Source: Bactrocera neohumeralis
Lineage: Eukaryota > Arthropoda > Insecta > Diptera > Tephritidae
Length of the DNA: 64,000 nt
Assembly: GCF_024586455.1 (NCBI RefSeq)
Contig: NC_065920.1
Coordinates: 17,384,144-17,448,143 of the forward strand
Direction of reading: 5' to 3'
Shown in pieces: positions 12,921-24,240 of this stretch (positions within the stretch are counted from its first letter, which is position 1; each line of letters opens with the position of its first letter). The notes under the pieces were generated by a model. That model had not been told where the DNA came from. It searched no databases and saw only the letters and a list, made by a program, of their open reading frames with translations. A program made the position numbers and the translations under genes.

Positions 12921-14240
12921 ATTAATTGATTTGAATGTCATCGTTTAAGTTGTTTCAAATACTAGTTTATCGTTTTTTTTTTTTTTGGTTTTTTTTTTTT
13001 TTTTAAAAAAGCTATCAAGCTCTTAAATTAGTTTATCGTTTTTTTTGTTTACTATGGCAATTTTTGAAATTATCTTCAAAAAAGTAAATATTTAACGAAT
13101 CGCATTTAAATTGAAAACAAACTCGTATCGCGGCTATATGCCTGCAAACACACTCTTTCCAACCGCCATCAATTGCTGTCATATTTAAATAATTAGTTGC
13201 AAGCGCCAATTGCGGATATGTGCGCGCAAGCGCTCTGAATACTCAACAAATACCGCCAGGCAGCGTCACAGTCAATTGCATGTCATGACGCCGGACGTGA
13301 GTTAGAAACCAACGCCAAAAAAATACAAGCCAAACAATAAGTTTCACTGTAATGACAGCCATAGCGAAGCGGCAAACAATTCAATGAACAATAAAATACA
13401 TATGAATACGAGCATATGTGCAGGTATATGTATATGTTTTTATATATGTTCGAATCGGTGTCGCCGCAACAACTCTCGAGTGCGCAAACAGATGCAATTC
13501 ATAGAGCATGAGATAATCGCTAAATAAACATAAAGTCGTTTGCAATTTGGCAAAATGAAAACAAAGGCAAAGCCGCAATTTATGCAAGTAATTATTTAAA
13601 ATACAATCAAAATTAATAAACATAAATTTAAAAACTATAAAAGTGCTGCGAAAGCACAAAAATTAATAAATTTGAAATTAATGCAATTAAATGCTGGCTG
13701 TGGCAAGATAAATAAAATGCAAAGGAGATAAATAAAAAAATCACAACTATACTTAAATTTGTTTAAATACGTATGAATTTAATTAAAAAATTAGTTTGCG
13801 GTATTTTTTGTTGTAGTTGTAAGCATTTACTTCGCCAGACTTTAACTACGCCCACTAAAACGAACCTACTCTCGCTCACTACACGAGCCTAAGTTTCGCT
13901 CAATGAAATTACGAAGTGCAAATTTTAGCGAATAGTAAAAGAGTTGAATGCAAGTGTATGTGCATAATGCACGTATGTACATATAGTATATGTGTATTGC
14001 TGTGGGTATGTGCTGCAATTTGTAGTTGCAGTTTCGCGTTGAAATTAAACAAAATGGCGTTTGTAAAACAAAGCGATGTAGTTCATAGTGCAGGTGATTC
14101 AATTATGCAGACATTCATTGTTTGCTCAATGAGAGTAGAGTAAATGAGTAAAGAAAACGATTGAGTAATTACATAAGGCATGTGAATTTTTTTGAACTAT
14201 TTTTTCGTTAGATTGTTGGCGCATATACATAAATAGAAAT
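12921..14240. other. Gene-free tract
   Basis: Two long T runs (12973-13004) and a repeated TTAGTTTATCG word (about 12963 and 13028) come first. The sequence from 13100 to 13330 is more balanced and CpG-containing, which is typical of conserved noncoding DNA in flies. No frame shows a domain. Confidence 0.4.
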
Positions 14241-14868
14241 TAAATGATTGCATTAAATTGTATTAAATTTATATTAATTATTTAAATTTAATTAATTAAC
14301 ACATTTTTTTTATTTAATATTTAATTATTTTTTAATTTTTATTTAATTATTTAACTTATATTGATTTAAATTATTTAATTCAATAATTTAATTAATAATA
14401 TAATAATAATTAATTAATAATAATTTAATCAGTAATAAATTTAATTACTTAGAATTTTGTTATCTCTCATTGATTAGTGATTTCTAAATGAGTAAAAAAG
14501 TTTATCAATTGAATGGAATTCTAAATAAAATTAATTTTAACTAAGAGAAAATATATACACATAGCTAACTATCTAAATGAGGTACTTACGAAAGCATGTG
14601 TTTTTAAGGATTATGTATAATACATACATATGTACATAAGTCGTAGACGGTAGAAATTTTTGTTCCAAACATACCTGAAGAAATGGAGAAATAAAAACAA
14701 ATTAGTTTATTTTTTCTGCACATGAAATTTTAATTAACATTTCTTTATAAAAATTTAAGAATATACCAAATATGTTTAATAGCAATGTACAAAAATAGTG
14801 TAACATACATTAATAAATAAAAGTATTATTTAAAAAATCTTCGAAACCTATTTAAATTTTACGCCCAA
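14241..14868. other. AT-rich tract
   Basis: 14250-14460 is nearly pure A/T (TTAATTAAT words). The remainder is AT-rich with a microsatellite near 14620. Nothing else recognised. Confidence 0.4.
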
Positions 14869-15005
14869 GATCAAAGTTGACCCGGACTGGTCTACATAAA
14901 CCACTCTCTAACAGAAAAGTTGTACCAACCTAAGAAATTGTTTATCGATTCGGTTATAGCGCTTACAGTTTAGCATATATGAACCAGTCCGGATCAATTT
15001 TGATC
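14869..15005. mobile_element. Short foldback element / miniature inverted-repeat element
   Basis: The two ends are inverted copies. The left arm starts GATCAAAGTTGACCCGGACT at 14869. The complement of the right arm, read back from 15005, starts GATCAAAATTGATCCGGACT. The first 23 positions agree at 21, with two transitions. The arms enclose about 80 bp, for a total of 137 bp. No coding capacity. The pattern fits a MITE or solo foldback of a DNA transposon. I cannot name the family and see no clean target duplication. Confidence 0.7.
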
Positions 15006-16591
15006 TCGAGTATACGTTGCAAGTATAAACACAATCAAAAAATATAATCAATATTTGCGTTTCAAATTAAGCGTTTTCTAAACATTACAAAAAAGTCTTT
15101 CGACCGAGGAAAATGAAGGTGTTGAAAATGTTTTTTTTTTGTAATTTTTGAAATCCGAGATTTTCAATTATGGGTATTTCTGCGGTTTGAAATAAATTTT
15201 TTTCACTTAACTTAAATTAATATTTTTTTTTTAATTTTTCAATCCCAATATTTGGTATAAAAATTTTATTTTTTTAATTTTTAATCAAATTTTTAAGGTT
15301 AAAAATACATTTTTAATTTTTCAGTCCGGTATTTGAGATTAGAAATTTAAAAAATGATTTCGGTTAAGATTTTCGGAATTAAAAAATAAAAAACAAATAA
15401 TTTAAAGGTTAGTTCAATTATCTTGCTAATGCACTATTTGAAACCCTAAATGCATAGAACATAAGTTTGTACAATTCACTTCCTTTAGAAAACCTGTAAA
15501 GGTAAAATCGGGCAAATTAAAGTTCAAATCTGTTTATTCATATATTTTTATATATTCATAAGTATGTATGTATGTATTCCACATTTTCTCATAAAAACTT
15601 CTTTTTATGAACGTCATACGTCTCGTGTGTTCATTCAGTCTTTTGTGTTGCAGCTCTTAGCGCCGGGCTGAATGATTGCAGCAGCCCAAAACAGGCACAC
15701 ATACTTTAATACTCATATTTACTTTCTTAAACATACATAAGTATATGCATATGTACATAACCATATTCATACGAATATAGTACAGCAAAAGTAAATGAAA
15801 TAAAATAAAGTAAAAAAAAAAACAGAAAACGATATAAAAAGAAGTGAATGAAATGAAATAAATTTTTATCTTGAACTTGAACTTGAGACAGTAACGACGA
15901 TGACGCTTACACCGACGATGGGCTCTGCCGAAGTGGCTGTCAATGCTGCTTGGATGGTTATGAGCTGGCGATGGTGTTGTCGCTAGCAGCAAGCATGCAT
16001 ACATATAAAATAAATGATTATGTATTTGAGTTGTACAAGATACTCAATGATAAAGTAAAAGAAAATAACAATAAAAATGGTAATAAACCGTAGCAGTTGC
16101 TGTTTATATTGTAATTCATTTCGTGTTCCTTTCTTTAGATTTCCTACACTTTTACTCTGCATATTAAATATATGTTTGTACATATACATATCTATATATT
16201 TGTATGCATATATAAAGCGAATACGCACCAAGTGCAAATGTTAGCGCCTTTGTGGGTCGCTGCTAGGAAAATGTTACAGGTTGTATTGGATTTATGAGTA
16301 TTTTGTTAATGCCGCGCATAATATCTGGAGTATTTTTCGCATTTGTTTTGATACACAGTTTTGTATATATTTATGTCTACATATATTTTTACTTATTTCT
16401 ACAAAATATAGTTTGTATAATTTTGTTTTAATATTTTTTTGTAGCTTTTGGGTATAATTAATTTATTTTTTTTTATAAATAATGCTAAGATTTCCTATTC
16501 ATTCTATTTTTAATATTTTCCAAAGTGCTATTAAGCTTTATTTCATCTAATAGATGTGTAACTAATCTTAATAAGAGAAGAAGAAACCTTA
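15006..16591. other. Gene-free tract
   Basis: 15100-15420 is T/A-rich low complexity. The opposing minus frames at 15657-16237 are composition-driven, rich in aromatic residues and without a domain. Microsatellites lie near 15560, 15735 and 16175. Confidence 0.4.
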
Positions 16592-17010
16592 ACTTCGACG
16601 GCTTCGAAGCTATAATACCCTTCACATGTGCATTTTATATGGCATAGAAAGTTATAAAAAGAAACGTGCATATCATTTTGATTAGTCAGTTTGTATGGCA
16701 ACTATATGATATAGTGGTCTGATTTGAATAATTAGTTCTTAGATTGTGGCGCTGTTTTAGACAATAATCTCTATCAAATTTCGTGAATATATGTATGTAT
16801 CTTGTCAAACAAAAAAGTTACCTATCTATACAAGAACTTGATTTTGATAGTTCAATTTGTATGGGGGCTATATGCTATAGTCGTTCGATCTGAATGATTA
16901 GTTCGGATATATGGGGCGCTGTCTTGGATAATAATCCCAACCAAATTTGGTGAACATATCTTGTCAAACAGAAAAGTTTTCCATACAAAAACCTCATTTT
17001 TATCGTTCAA
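16592..17010 (+). repeat. Family A repeat, 3'-truncated copy
   Basis: The start is intact: a hairpin (stem CTTCGA/TCGAAG at 16593-16609, loop CGGCT) leads straight into CTATAATACCCTTCACATG. Internal units begin near 16687, 16853 and 17008, giving periods of 166 and 155 bp. The copy stops just after the third unit begins, so the tail and the AGGGTATA end are absent. The GATATCTTGTC motif of the first unit is expanded to ATATATGTATGTATCTTG (16787-16804), a small microsatellite grown inside the repeat. Confidence 0.75.
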
Positions 17011-18294
17011 ATATATTTTCTTTTTGCAAAATATATTTACGCCATTTGGTGAAAAATTGCAAAATACTGCCAAATTGTTGATGAGGTTATAAAAGTACTT
17101 TATGTGCTTTATGTATGGGTGTTGCACGTTGTCAAGTGTCATTGGCAGTGAAATGGGTGTAAAAATGTTGCATGTACACCCGCCAAACTCGCGCCAATTT
17201 GACTGTCTGAGTAGTACATACACATACATACATACATACAACGTACAAACGGCAACACTTTGCTAAATTTATATGAAAAGGACAAGCAAACAGCAGTGAT
17301 GAACGACAATAAGAAAAATTGACGGTCGCAACGCCTTCATCAAAACAAAAAACCAAAAATGATGTGGCAGCACGAAAGCTTGACTGTCTGTCTACAACCT
17401 CTACCAACTTAGACTGAGGTATGGCTGTGTGTACTTCAAATGGCACAAAATGCTGCTTTGACTCGTCTTCACTGTCACAGCCTTGCACACGTCTGCATTC
17501 ATATAAATATGTATGTATGTGGCTATATGCATTTGTCGCACGACCACGTGTTGTTCGTTTCGTTTTTTTTTTCGGCGAATAACTTTTACTTTTTAGTTTT
17601 GTCGAAAAAACGCTGACGCTATGACGCATCTGCATTGCTGCGCTGTGAATACAAATATGGCATGCACTAGCAAAATTACTAACGGCAGTAAATACAATAG
17701 CACAACAACAGTTATAACTACATACATATGTATGGGGTTATAACAACCGCGACGGGCCAAAAGTTTGCATGACACAGCGCAGTTGACTCAAAACCAGCCA
17801 CTTCTGCAACTTGTGCGACGTGTTCTTGCCGCCGCTACTTGTTCTACTCCTTTCTAAAGGAGGTACGTACATACATAATATATGTATGTATTAGATATAT
17901 GTATGTATGTGTGTGTGTTTATATTGTTATCCTGTTTTTGCAATTTCTTTTATAGCTTTGACTTTATTCACGTTTGAAAATGAAAGTTATTTATTTGACT
18001 GCATTGTGTACTCGCTTTTTATATACTTTTTAGCAGATGATTATCGTCTCAATTGCAGCAGTAACTTTTTCCATTTCCGGTTGCGATAGTTTTGCTTTGG
18101 TTTGAGTGCAAGTTTTAGTTTTCAAGAATTTATATTTATGCAAACTGAGAAAAAATAAATAATAAAGTTAGCTTTTTTTTCAAAATGAAAACTAATGCTT
18201 TCTTATTTTTGATGCAAAAAATAATGGTTCTATAGTTACAATCGAAATTTTGTCTAAATTTCTTCGCTTGAATTCAAGGTCCCAAATTTTTTAC
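17011..18294. other. Gene-free tract with a GC-richer centre
   Basis: 17090-17830 is less AT-biased and holds the longest minus-strand frames here (16852-17241 and 17132-17635). These cross a CATACATACATAC run at 17223-17241 and show no domain. They are treated as chance. A TATG microsatellite lies at 17880-17910. Confidence 0.4.
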
Positions 18295-18690
18295 TGAAGT
18301 ATAGTTTTAGGCGTTATTTGTTGTGATCATAAAAATGGCGAAGTTTAGCTCAGTTTTTTTATGAACCTACTAGCTATTTATTTATATGGAAAAAACCGGG
18401 ATCCACAATATTATTTCACGCATTTAAACTGTTACCAGTTCACGCATATTTTTAGGTCATAACGGACTTTAACGTGGTGAAGTATAGATTTATGCGTCAA
18501 ATGTGGACCAAGTGAATTTCTATTGCATATAAATTAGTAAGATACGGTTCAACAATATTATTTCGCGCATTTATACTGTTAGAGTTCACCCATTTCTTCG
18601 ATATAATAACGTATTTTAACGTGGTAAAGTATAGTTTTAAGCGTCGTCTGTGCACAAAATGAATTTCTATTGCAAAAAAAAATAATTACA
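18295..18690. repeat. 147-bp tandem repeat, two full units and one partial
   Basis: Units start at 18407 (AATATTATTTCACGCATTT) and 18554 (AATATTATTTCGCGCATTT), exactly 147 bp apart. Both continue through ACTGTTA, a TTCAC word, TTTAACGTGGT, AAGTATAG, GCGTC and GAATTTCTATTGCA. A third, upstream partial unit is recognisable at about 18295-18320 from GAAGTATAGTTTTAGGCGTT. The units are clearly diverged, so the array is old. No coding potential. Confidence 0.8.
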
Positions 18691-18696
18691 TGCGTG

Positions 18697-18960
18697 TTAA
18701 GGGGTTATATCCACTTCCACGTCAATAAAAATCGTTTTAAAGCGACTTTTTATTTAATAACGAACAAAAAATTACGCATTAATGAATTTTATGTACTTTA
18801 ATAATCAGCAAAAGATTTCAAAAAAAACTGGACACCTCTGCTCGTGTAGTCCAAAGAGAACGGCTCCCGAAAATAGATGCATGGATGTCAGGAAGGTTTT
18901 TCTGCTTTAAATTCAAATCCAAAAACCGAAAAAAATTATTATTTCATTATATGAATACAA
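18697..18960. repeat. Family B left end
   Basis: TTAAGGGGTTATATCCACTT at 18697 matches the left end of the element at 44278, followed by a similar run (AATAAAAATCGTTTT, GACTTTTTATTTAA). No matching right end is found downstream, so this is a solo or broken copy. Its right boundary is a guess. Confidence 0.45.
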
Positions 18961-19230
18961 ATAGTGATCGAAGCTCTTTTAAAAGTTTTGATTTTTGACC
19001 AAATAGCGGCTTTCCAAAAAAAAAATTACAAAACACTTGACAGTGTCTTAAAAATAGAAATCCTTATTCCTTCGATCATTACAACATAAACATGTATATC
19101 TAAGATGTTCTTTTGAAAAATTCACCGGTTCAGCCATTTCGGAGACATTTTTCCGACTCTAAAAACAGGGTTTGTAAAACGCGTTTAAAATTTTGGGAAC
19201 CGCTCATATCTATCTGCGTCCCATATTGGA

Positions 19231-19665
19231 ATATCCGAAACTATTCTCCGGATACAATTAAAATTTTAAGAGAATATTATCAAATAATTATCAATATACC
19301 TATACGTCATTCTTTCTTAAATTTCATACTTTCAAAAACTTTCAATCTTCACCTAAAAATATATTTTCTTTCCTAAAATATCCGAAACTATTTGACGGAT
19401 CAACTTAAAATTTTTGGAGAACTTTCTCAAATATCTACACATTCGTTAGTCCTTCAAGATCTCAAATCATTCCCTCAAAAACTCTCAATCTTCACCTAAA
19501 AATATATTTTCCTTCCTAAAATACCCGAAACTTTTTCCTGGATCAACTTCAATTTTAAGATAATATTATCAAAAACTTATCAATACATATGTTTTTCTTT
19601 CAAGCGCTCAAATTTCATCTTTTCACAAGCCCTCAAATATCGCCTAATGTTTTCCTCCTTAAACG
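19231..19665. repeat. About 145-bp tandem repeat, three units
   Basis: Units start at 19231, 19378 and 19521 with ATATCCGAAACTATT or a close variant, giving periods of 147 and 143 bp. Shared words are GGATCAACTT, AATTTTAAGA, TTATCAA, CAATCTTCACCTAAAAATAT and TTCCTAAA. The third unit is the most diverged after its first third. The array sits inside a longer stretch (18960-19670) whose text (CAGCCATTTCGGAGACATTTTT, ATATCCGAAAC) recurs at 33850-33990. It is probably part of a larger dispersed repeat. Confidence 0.75.
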
Positions 19666-21020
19666 GCTTAAGAAAAAAAAACAAAAAGTTTCCAACCATT
19701 CCAAAAGCTTTCCGAAAATTTGGGTTTATTACGCGACAATGCCACCCTTTCGGCACTTTACCAAATACACCCGAAAACAAATGCTTGACTTGCTAGCTAA
19801 CTGATGCGGTACACACTCTTTGCACATTTTACCCCCTGACCAACCCATTGTTAAATTTGTGACTGCGAAAATTTAATGTCTACTGCATTTGCAACCGCAA
19901 ACAAATAAACAAAGTGCAAAAGCACGAAAATACTTTTATCTGCAATATGTATGTAGGTGTATGAACAGAAATTCATACAATATACATATATAACAATACA
20001 TAGACACACTTTTCAAGTGCAAGCAATAAGTAATAAAAAAAGAGAGCGAAAAAAATGGGCAAAAATGCAGCAACAACGCGAAACAAAAGAAAACTGCAAA
20101 AATACGAAATTCGGCTGGCGTAAAAGGCAAATTGTTTTTATTATTTGCAGTTGCAGCAATAGCAAAGCAAATAAATGCTCAAATTGAAGATAAATAAAAC
20201 AAACACACACACATGCAAGCACATAAGAACGAAATAACTCAAGTTATTACGAATGCAAAAAACAACAAAGCGATTACGCCGAAAAAGTGAATAAAATGCT
20301 CGGTTAAGAAAATTATATGCATACATGCGCATATGTAAATTCAACAGAAATGCAAGCAAACTGTGCTCCGTTACCATATAAAAATGCTGTAAACATATAC
20401 ATACATATGTACATATGTATAACTATGTACGTTGGTTTGAATTTTTGTATTTCCCGAAAAATCTCTAATCTATAAATTGTAACCGTACAAAGCACAGGGA
20501 GACCTCGGCTTGAGGGCGTGAGTGTTTGTTTTTGTTTGCAAAGCGCAAATGGTTGAAGACGGCTCCATTGCCGGCGAAGCAAAGTGCTTTTTGGAATCAG
20601 CAAAAAGTTTGGGAGTTAAGGAAACTAAACAAAAAAGTTGGCAAAAACAATGCATCCGAGTGAAAAATGGCTGCAAATTCATTTTGACTTTATGGTTAAC
20701 TGAATTAAGGCGCGCATAATAAATATGCAGCAAGTGGAATGTGGCAAGTGCAACAGAAGATACATATATTTTAATATATTCGTGTTTGTGTATGTACATA
20801 CATACATAAATATTATGTAAATGTCTGACATATATTTATAAAACTGCGTTAAAATTAAAACAAACAGTAACTTGCTATTTTTTTGTATGAAATTTGTAAT
20901 TTAAAGTCATGTGTCATTTAAAGCTGTTCTACTTTAAGAATACCCATATATGTACATATGTATGTATGTTGGAATTTTTATGGTATAAATTTTCAATGCG
21001 AAAGAAAATTTTCTTACTTC
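19666..21020. other. Gene-free tract
   Basis: Many short opposing frames with no domain. Microsatellites lie near 20310-20340, 20398-20420, 20795 and 20955. 20480-20720 is somewhat GC-richer, but its frames are short. Confidence 0.4.
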
Positions 21021-21024
21021 TTTA

Positions 21025-21220
21025 ATTACACTGGTCAAAAAACAAATAAATTTCATCTTTGATTACACCGGTCAACAGAACCTTTTTTTTGTTTTTCTTT
21101 GAAAATTTTTTTTGTTATATCTTCGATTACACTGGTCAACAAAAATTTTTTTGTTCAATCTTTGAACACCGGTCAACAACAAAAATTATTTCATTTTATC
21201 TTTGATTACACTAGTTAACA
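21025..21220 (+). repeat. Cluster of five ATTACACYGGTCAAC motifs
   Basis: The motif occurs at 21025 (ACTGGTCAA), 21062 (ACCGGTCAAC), 21126 (ACTGGTCAAC), about 21162 (GAACACCGGTCAAC) and 21205 (ACTAGTTAAC), all on the plus strand. T- and A-runs separate the copies, with spacings of about 36-64 bp. It could be a decayed minisatellite, subterminal repeats of a transposon, or a binding-site cluster. The sequence alone does not decide. Confidence 0.6.
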
Positions 21221-21439
21221 AATTTTTTTTTAAGATTTCTGTTTTCTGCTCAAATTCTGATTTTTTACATTGAAAAACACTGTAATTTTTACTTTTATAT
21301 TTTAAAGTTTGCTTTTACATTTGCGATTTAATACGAGAGAGCTTATACGAACATAAAAGAAATACGAAAAAACTCTACAAAAGCAAAATTTAATAAAAAA
21401 TCTTTTATTTTTGGTGTAGGAGAAACTGAAAGTTAACAT

Positions 21440-21940
21440 GCAGAATCAAAAATGGTGTTGACTGGTGTTATTATTATTATTAATTATTACTATTGTTTTT
21501 AATTGTTATTATTTATTATTTCTAATTATTATTATTACTGTTGTTTTTAATTACAATTGTAATTAAAAATTATTAATTATTATTATTACGATTTTTTAAT
21601 TTTTATAATTATTACAAATTATCCTTATTACGTTTTATCATTAATTTCATTTTTATTATTATTAATTATTTTTAATTATTGATATTAATTACTAATATGT
21701 ACATATATAAAATTTTTAAATTAATCTTAATTTTTAATTATTACTATTAATATTTTATTTTATTATTACTGTTGTTTTTAATTATTATTGCAATAAAAAT
21801 TATTTATTATAATGATTTTTTAATTTTTATAATTATAACAAATTATTTGTATTATTTTTTATTATAACTCTAATTTTAATTATTTTTACCTTATTATTAA
21901 TTACTATTATATAACAATTTTTAATTAATATAAATTTTTT
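21440..21940. repeat. ATT-rich tract with a 230-bp duplication
   Basis: Dominated by TTATTATTA/AATTATT words. Two stretches starting CTGTTGTTTTTAATTA at 21539 and 21769 run in parallel for about 100 bp (both contain GATTTTTTAATTTTTATAATTAT), indicating an internal duplication with a 230-bp period. Confidence 0.55.
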
Positions 21941-22446
21941 CAAACTCTCACCCATCTTAACAACACTACTACGACATTTCCAGCACTCCGCAAGCTACGA
22001 AAAAATAAAGTGGCTTAGATAAACCAGTGAAATGCAGGCAAAAACAAATTAAAATATTTTATCTCTATTGGCGCAGTGCCATTCAATACACTAGCACAAC
22101 GCTCACAGCAACTTGTAAATGGGACGAGTTTGTAGCAGCAGCTTTACACAACCTCCACCGAATACTCTGACATGTCATATATGTACATACATACATACTT
22201 GCAACTAAAGGCTTTTTCACAACAGCAACTACATTGGAGGCATTGCTGCCTTCTTCCTATATTTTCATCATATAGAGCATTTTTTCTTGCATTTTCCAAC
22301 TTTTGGTATTCACTCGCTCGTACAATCCAGCTTGCGCTCACCCAAAATGCAGCAACATTTACCAAACAAGCAACCCTCATGTACAGTTTGGCTGCGACTG
22401 TGGCTGAGGCTAAAAAGCATGCGGGTTGTAGCATTGCTTCACTCTG
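21941..22446. other. Gene-free tract, more balanced composition
   Basis: Overlapping frames on both strands (22144-22535) have no recognisable domain. The CATG/CATA cluster at 22171-22198 is microsatellite. Nothing callable. Confidence 0.35.
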
Positions 22447-23070
22447 AAAGTGTAAACACAATGGCTACGACAGACTGCAAACTACATCTGTCAAATATTA
22501 AAATACACACGTTCTTATGGGCAGTGTTATTTTGACAGCTGCACGACTACACGACTGCAGGCCGACAGTTGTCGTTCTCGCTAACTTCAATTTGCTCCTA
22601 TTTTTGCCAACGACAGTACGACGACAGTAGAGTTGACAGTAGAATGGAAGATAGAAAGAGGAGGTAGAGTGGTGATGCCACTAATATGTAAAATGTAAAA
22701 TTATTCACAGCTCTAACAAACTTGATGTTATTTTACAAATAAAAGCATAAAATAGCTATATTATAGCTCTATTATACCATTTGTAATAACAAGTGATAAT
22801 TTAAAGCAAAAATATTTACCTATATACTTATTTTTTGCATAAAAAATTTCACTTTGAACAAAATATTAAAATTTCATTGAAGTGAAAGGTATTAGTATGG
22901 CCACAACGAAATTGTGTACATGCAAAATGGACAACTGCGTTGTTTTGTGTACATGCCGGCCATTGTGTTGTTGTTGCTTCTCAAAATGTACATGTAGTAA
23001 GATGAACAACGACGTTTTCAGTTCACTGTCGTGCCGCTGCAGTCTGTCGTAGCCATTGTGTTTACACTTT
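22447..23070. repeat. Perfect 33-bp inverted repeat with 558-bp spacer
   Basis: The left arm at 22447-22479 begins AAAGTGTAAACACAATGG and ends CAGACTGCA. The right arm at 23038-23070 is its exact reverse complement (TGCAGTCTGTCG...ACACTTT). Matching stops at both arm edges. The arms are GC-richer than the surroundings. The spacer holds no convincing gene. Possible origins are ends of an unknown element or an inverted duplication. Confidence 0.85.
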
Positions 23071-23582
23071 GAATTTGCATGTGAAAGCCACACTTTCCAT
23101 ATAAATACGTATGTGTATGTATACTGTGCACATGCATCTATATTGTCTACATATATATTTGCATTCATTTCGCCTTTAACTGCTTTGCTTTTGAATGCCA
23201 CTTGTAGTTGCCTTTTTGTCGTTTAGGTCATACACACATATTGTGTTGTTATTGTTGTTGACCGTAGACCTTTACTTTGTCATTTGTCGCACTTTTCGTT
23301 GCGAGTCTTTACCGTATCAGTTAAATTATTAACATACAAAGTGGCAATATTGCGCTTAGTGTTGCATACTTCGAGGGGTTGTCGGTTTATGCACATGCGA
23401 GTGTGTGTGAGCTTGTTTTTATGTACGTAATTGAATTGAAATTTTCTTTGTTTTCTTTTTAAAATACAGTTAACTCCATTTAAATGAAAAAAAAATCTAT
23501 TTAAGGTATTAAAAATAACATATTGGAAATGAAAACTAGATTGAAATATTTTTTTTTTTGTGGTTTTAATAATTTTTTCCAG
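23071..23582. other. Gene-free tract
   Basis: Mixed composition up to 23420, then T- and A-rich. TTGTTGTT words near 23240. No gene seen. Confidence 0.4.
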
Positions 23583-23865
23583 CTGTATATATGCGGGACT
23601 AGTCCTCAGCGTCGAAAATACGGTTCCGAAATTCTACCTACGTTCTTTTCCCTCAAAAACACTGCTCATTTTGATATTGGATCACTTTGAGATGATATAC
23701 ATATGTATGTATGTATGTACATATGTGTATCTTCTAGAAGTTTAACATAGATTACCTTCCCAAACATCACTAAAATATATTATATAATTGTTTAGATCGG
23801 ATCTCTTAGCATATAACCTTTATGCCATACGAAATGCACCTTTGAAGGGTATTATAGCCGGAGTT
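23583..23865 (-). repeat. Family A repeat, minus orientation, with expanded microsatellite
   Basis: The minus-strand start is at GCTATAATACCCTTC (complement of 23843-23857), preceded by a hairpin (GGAGT/ACTCC, 23860-23876). The tail reaches CTGAGGACTAGTCCCGC near 23590. The usual CATATAGCTGCC site is replaced by a run of about 30 bp of CATATGTATGTATG-type repeat (about 23698-23730). This is the largest expansion seen in any copy. The plus frame at 23560-23745 is a by-product. Confidence 0.7.
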
Positions 23866-24240
23866 CTGATTACTCCTAATAAATGAGGTAAACAATATTC
23901 GAAAAGTGAAAGTTCCCTTAACCCCAAATATATAAATATATGTATGTACATACATATGTACATATGTACATATACACAAACATACATACATATGTATGTA
24001 CATAGAAAGCTATCAGTTATAAGAGCGACAAACATTATTTATGACTACCGTTATTGTTGCAATTTCTACATGGCGATTATGCCCGCTAACATTGCATTTA
24101 TTGTATAACTTCACGATTCTCATCCGACGCGTCTACAAACATACCGTTAACGATAAAAACATTTTTACCGCATACACTCAATTTAGATACATCAACAAAA
24201 AAAATTAAAATTTATTTTCAACCGATTCCAAATTTTTCGG
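23866..24240. other. Gene-free tract with a long ACATATGT microsatellite
   Basis: 23940-24003 is a compound ATGTACATA/CATACATATGTATG repeat that is largely self-complementary. The rest is AT-rich and featureless. Confidence 0.5.

Noticed and set aside
17132..17635. 167-codon minus-strand open frame
   Set aside because: No domain, includes a CATACATACA repeat, and overlaps another frame of similar length.
23940..24003. Long self-complementary ACATATGT run as a possible hairpin gene or CRISPR-like array
   Set aside because: It is a simple CATA/TATG microsatellite, as found dozens of times here. There are no unique spacers, and CRISPR is not expected in a fly.
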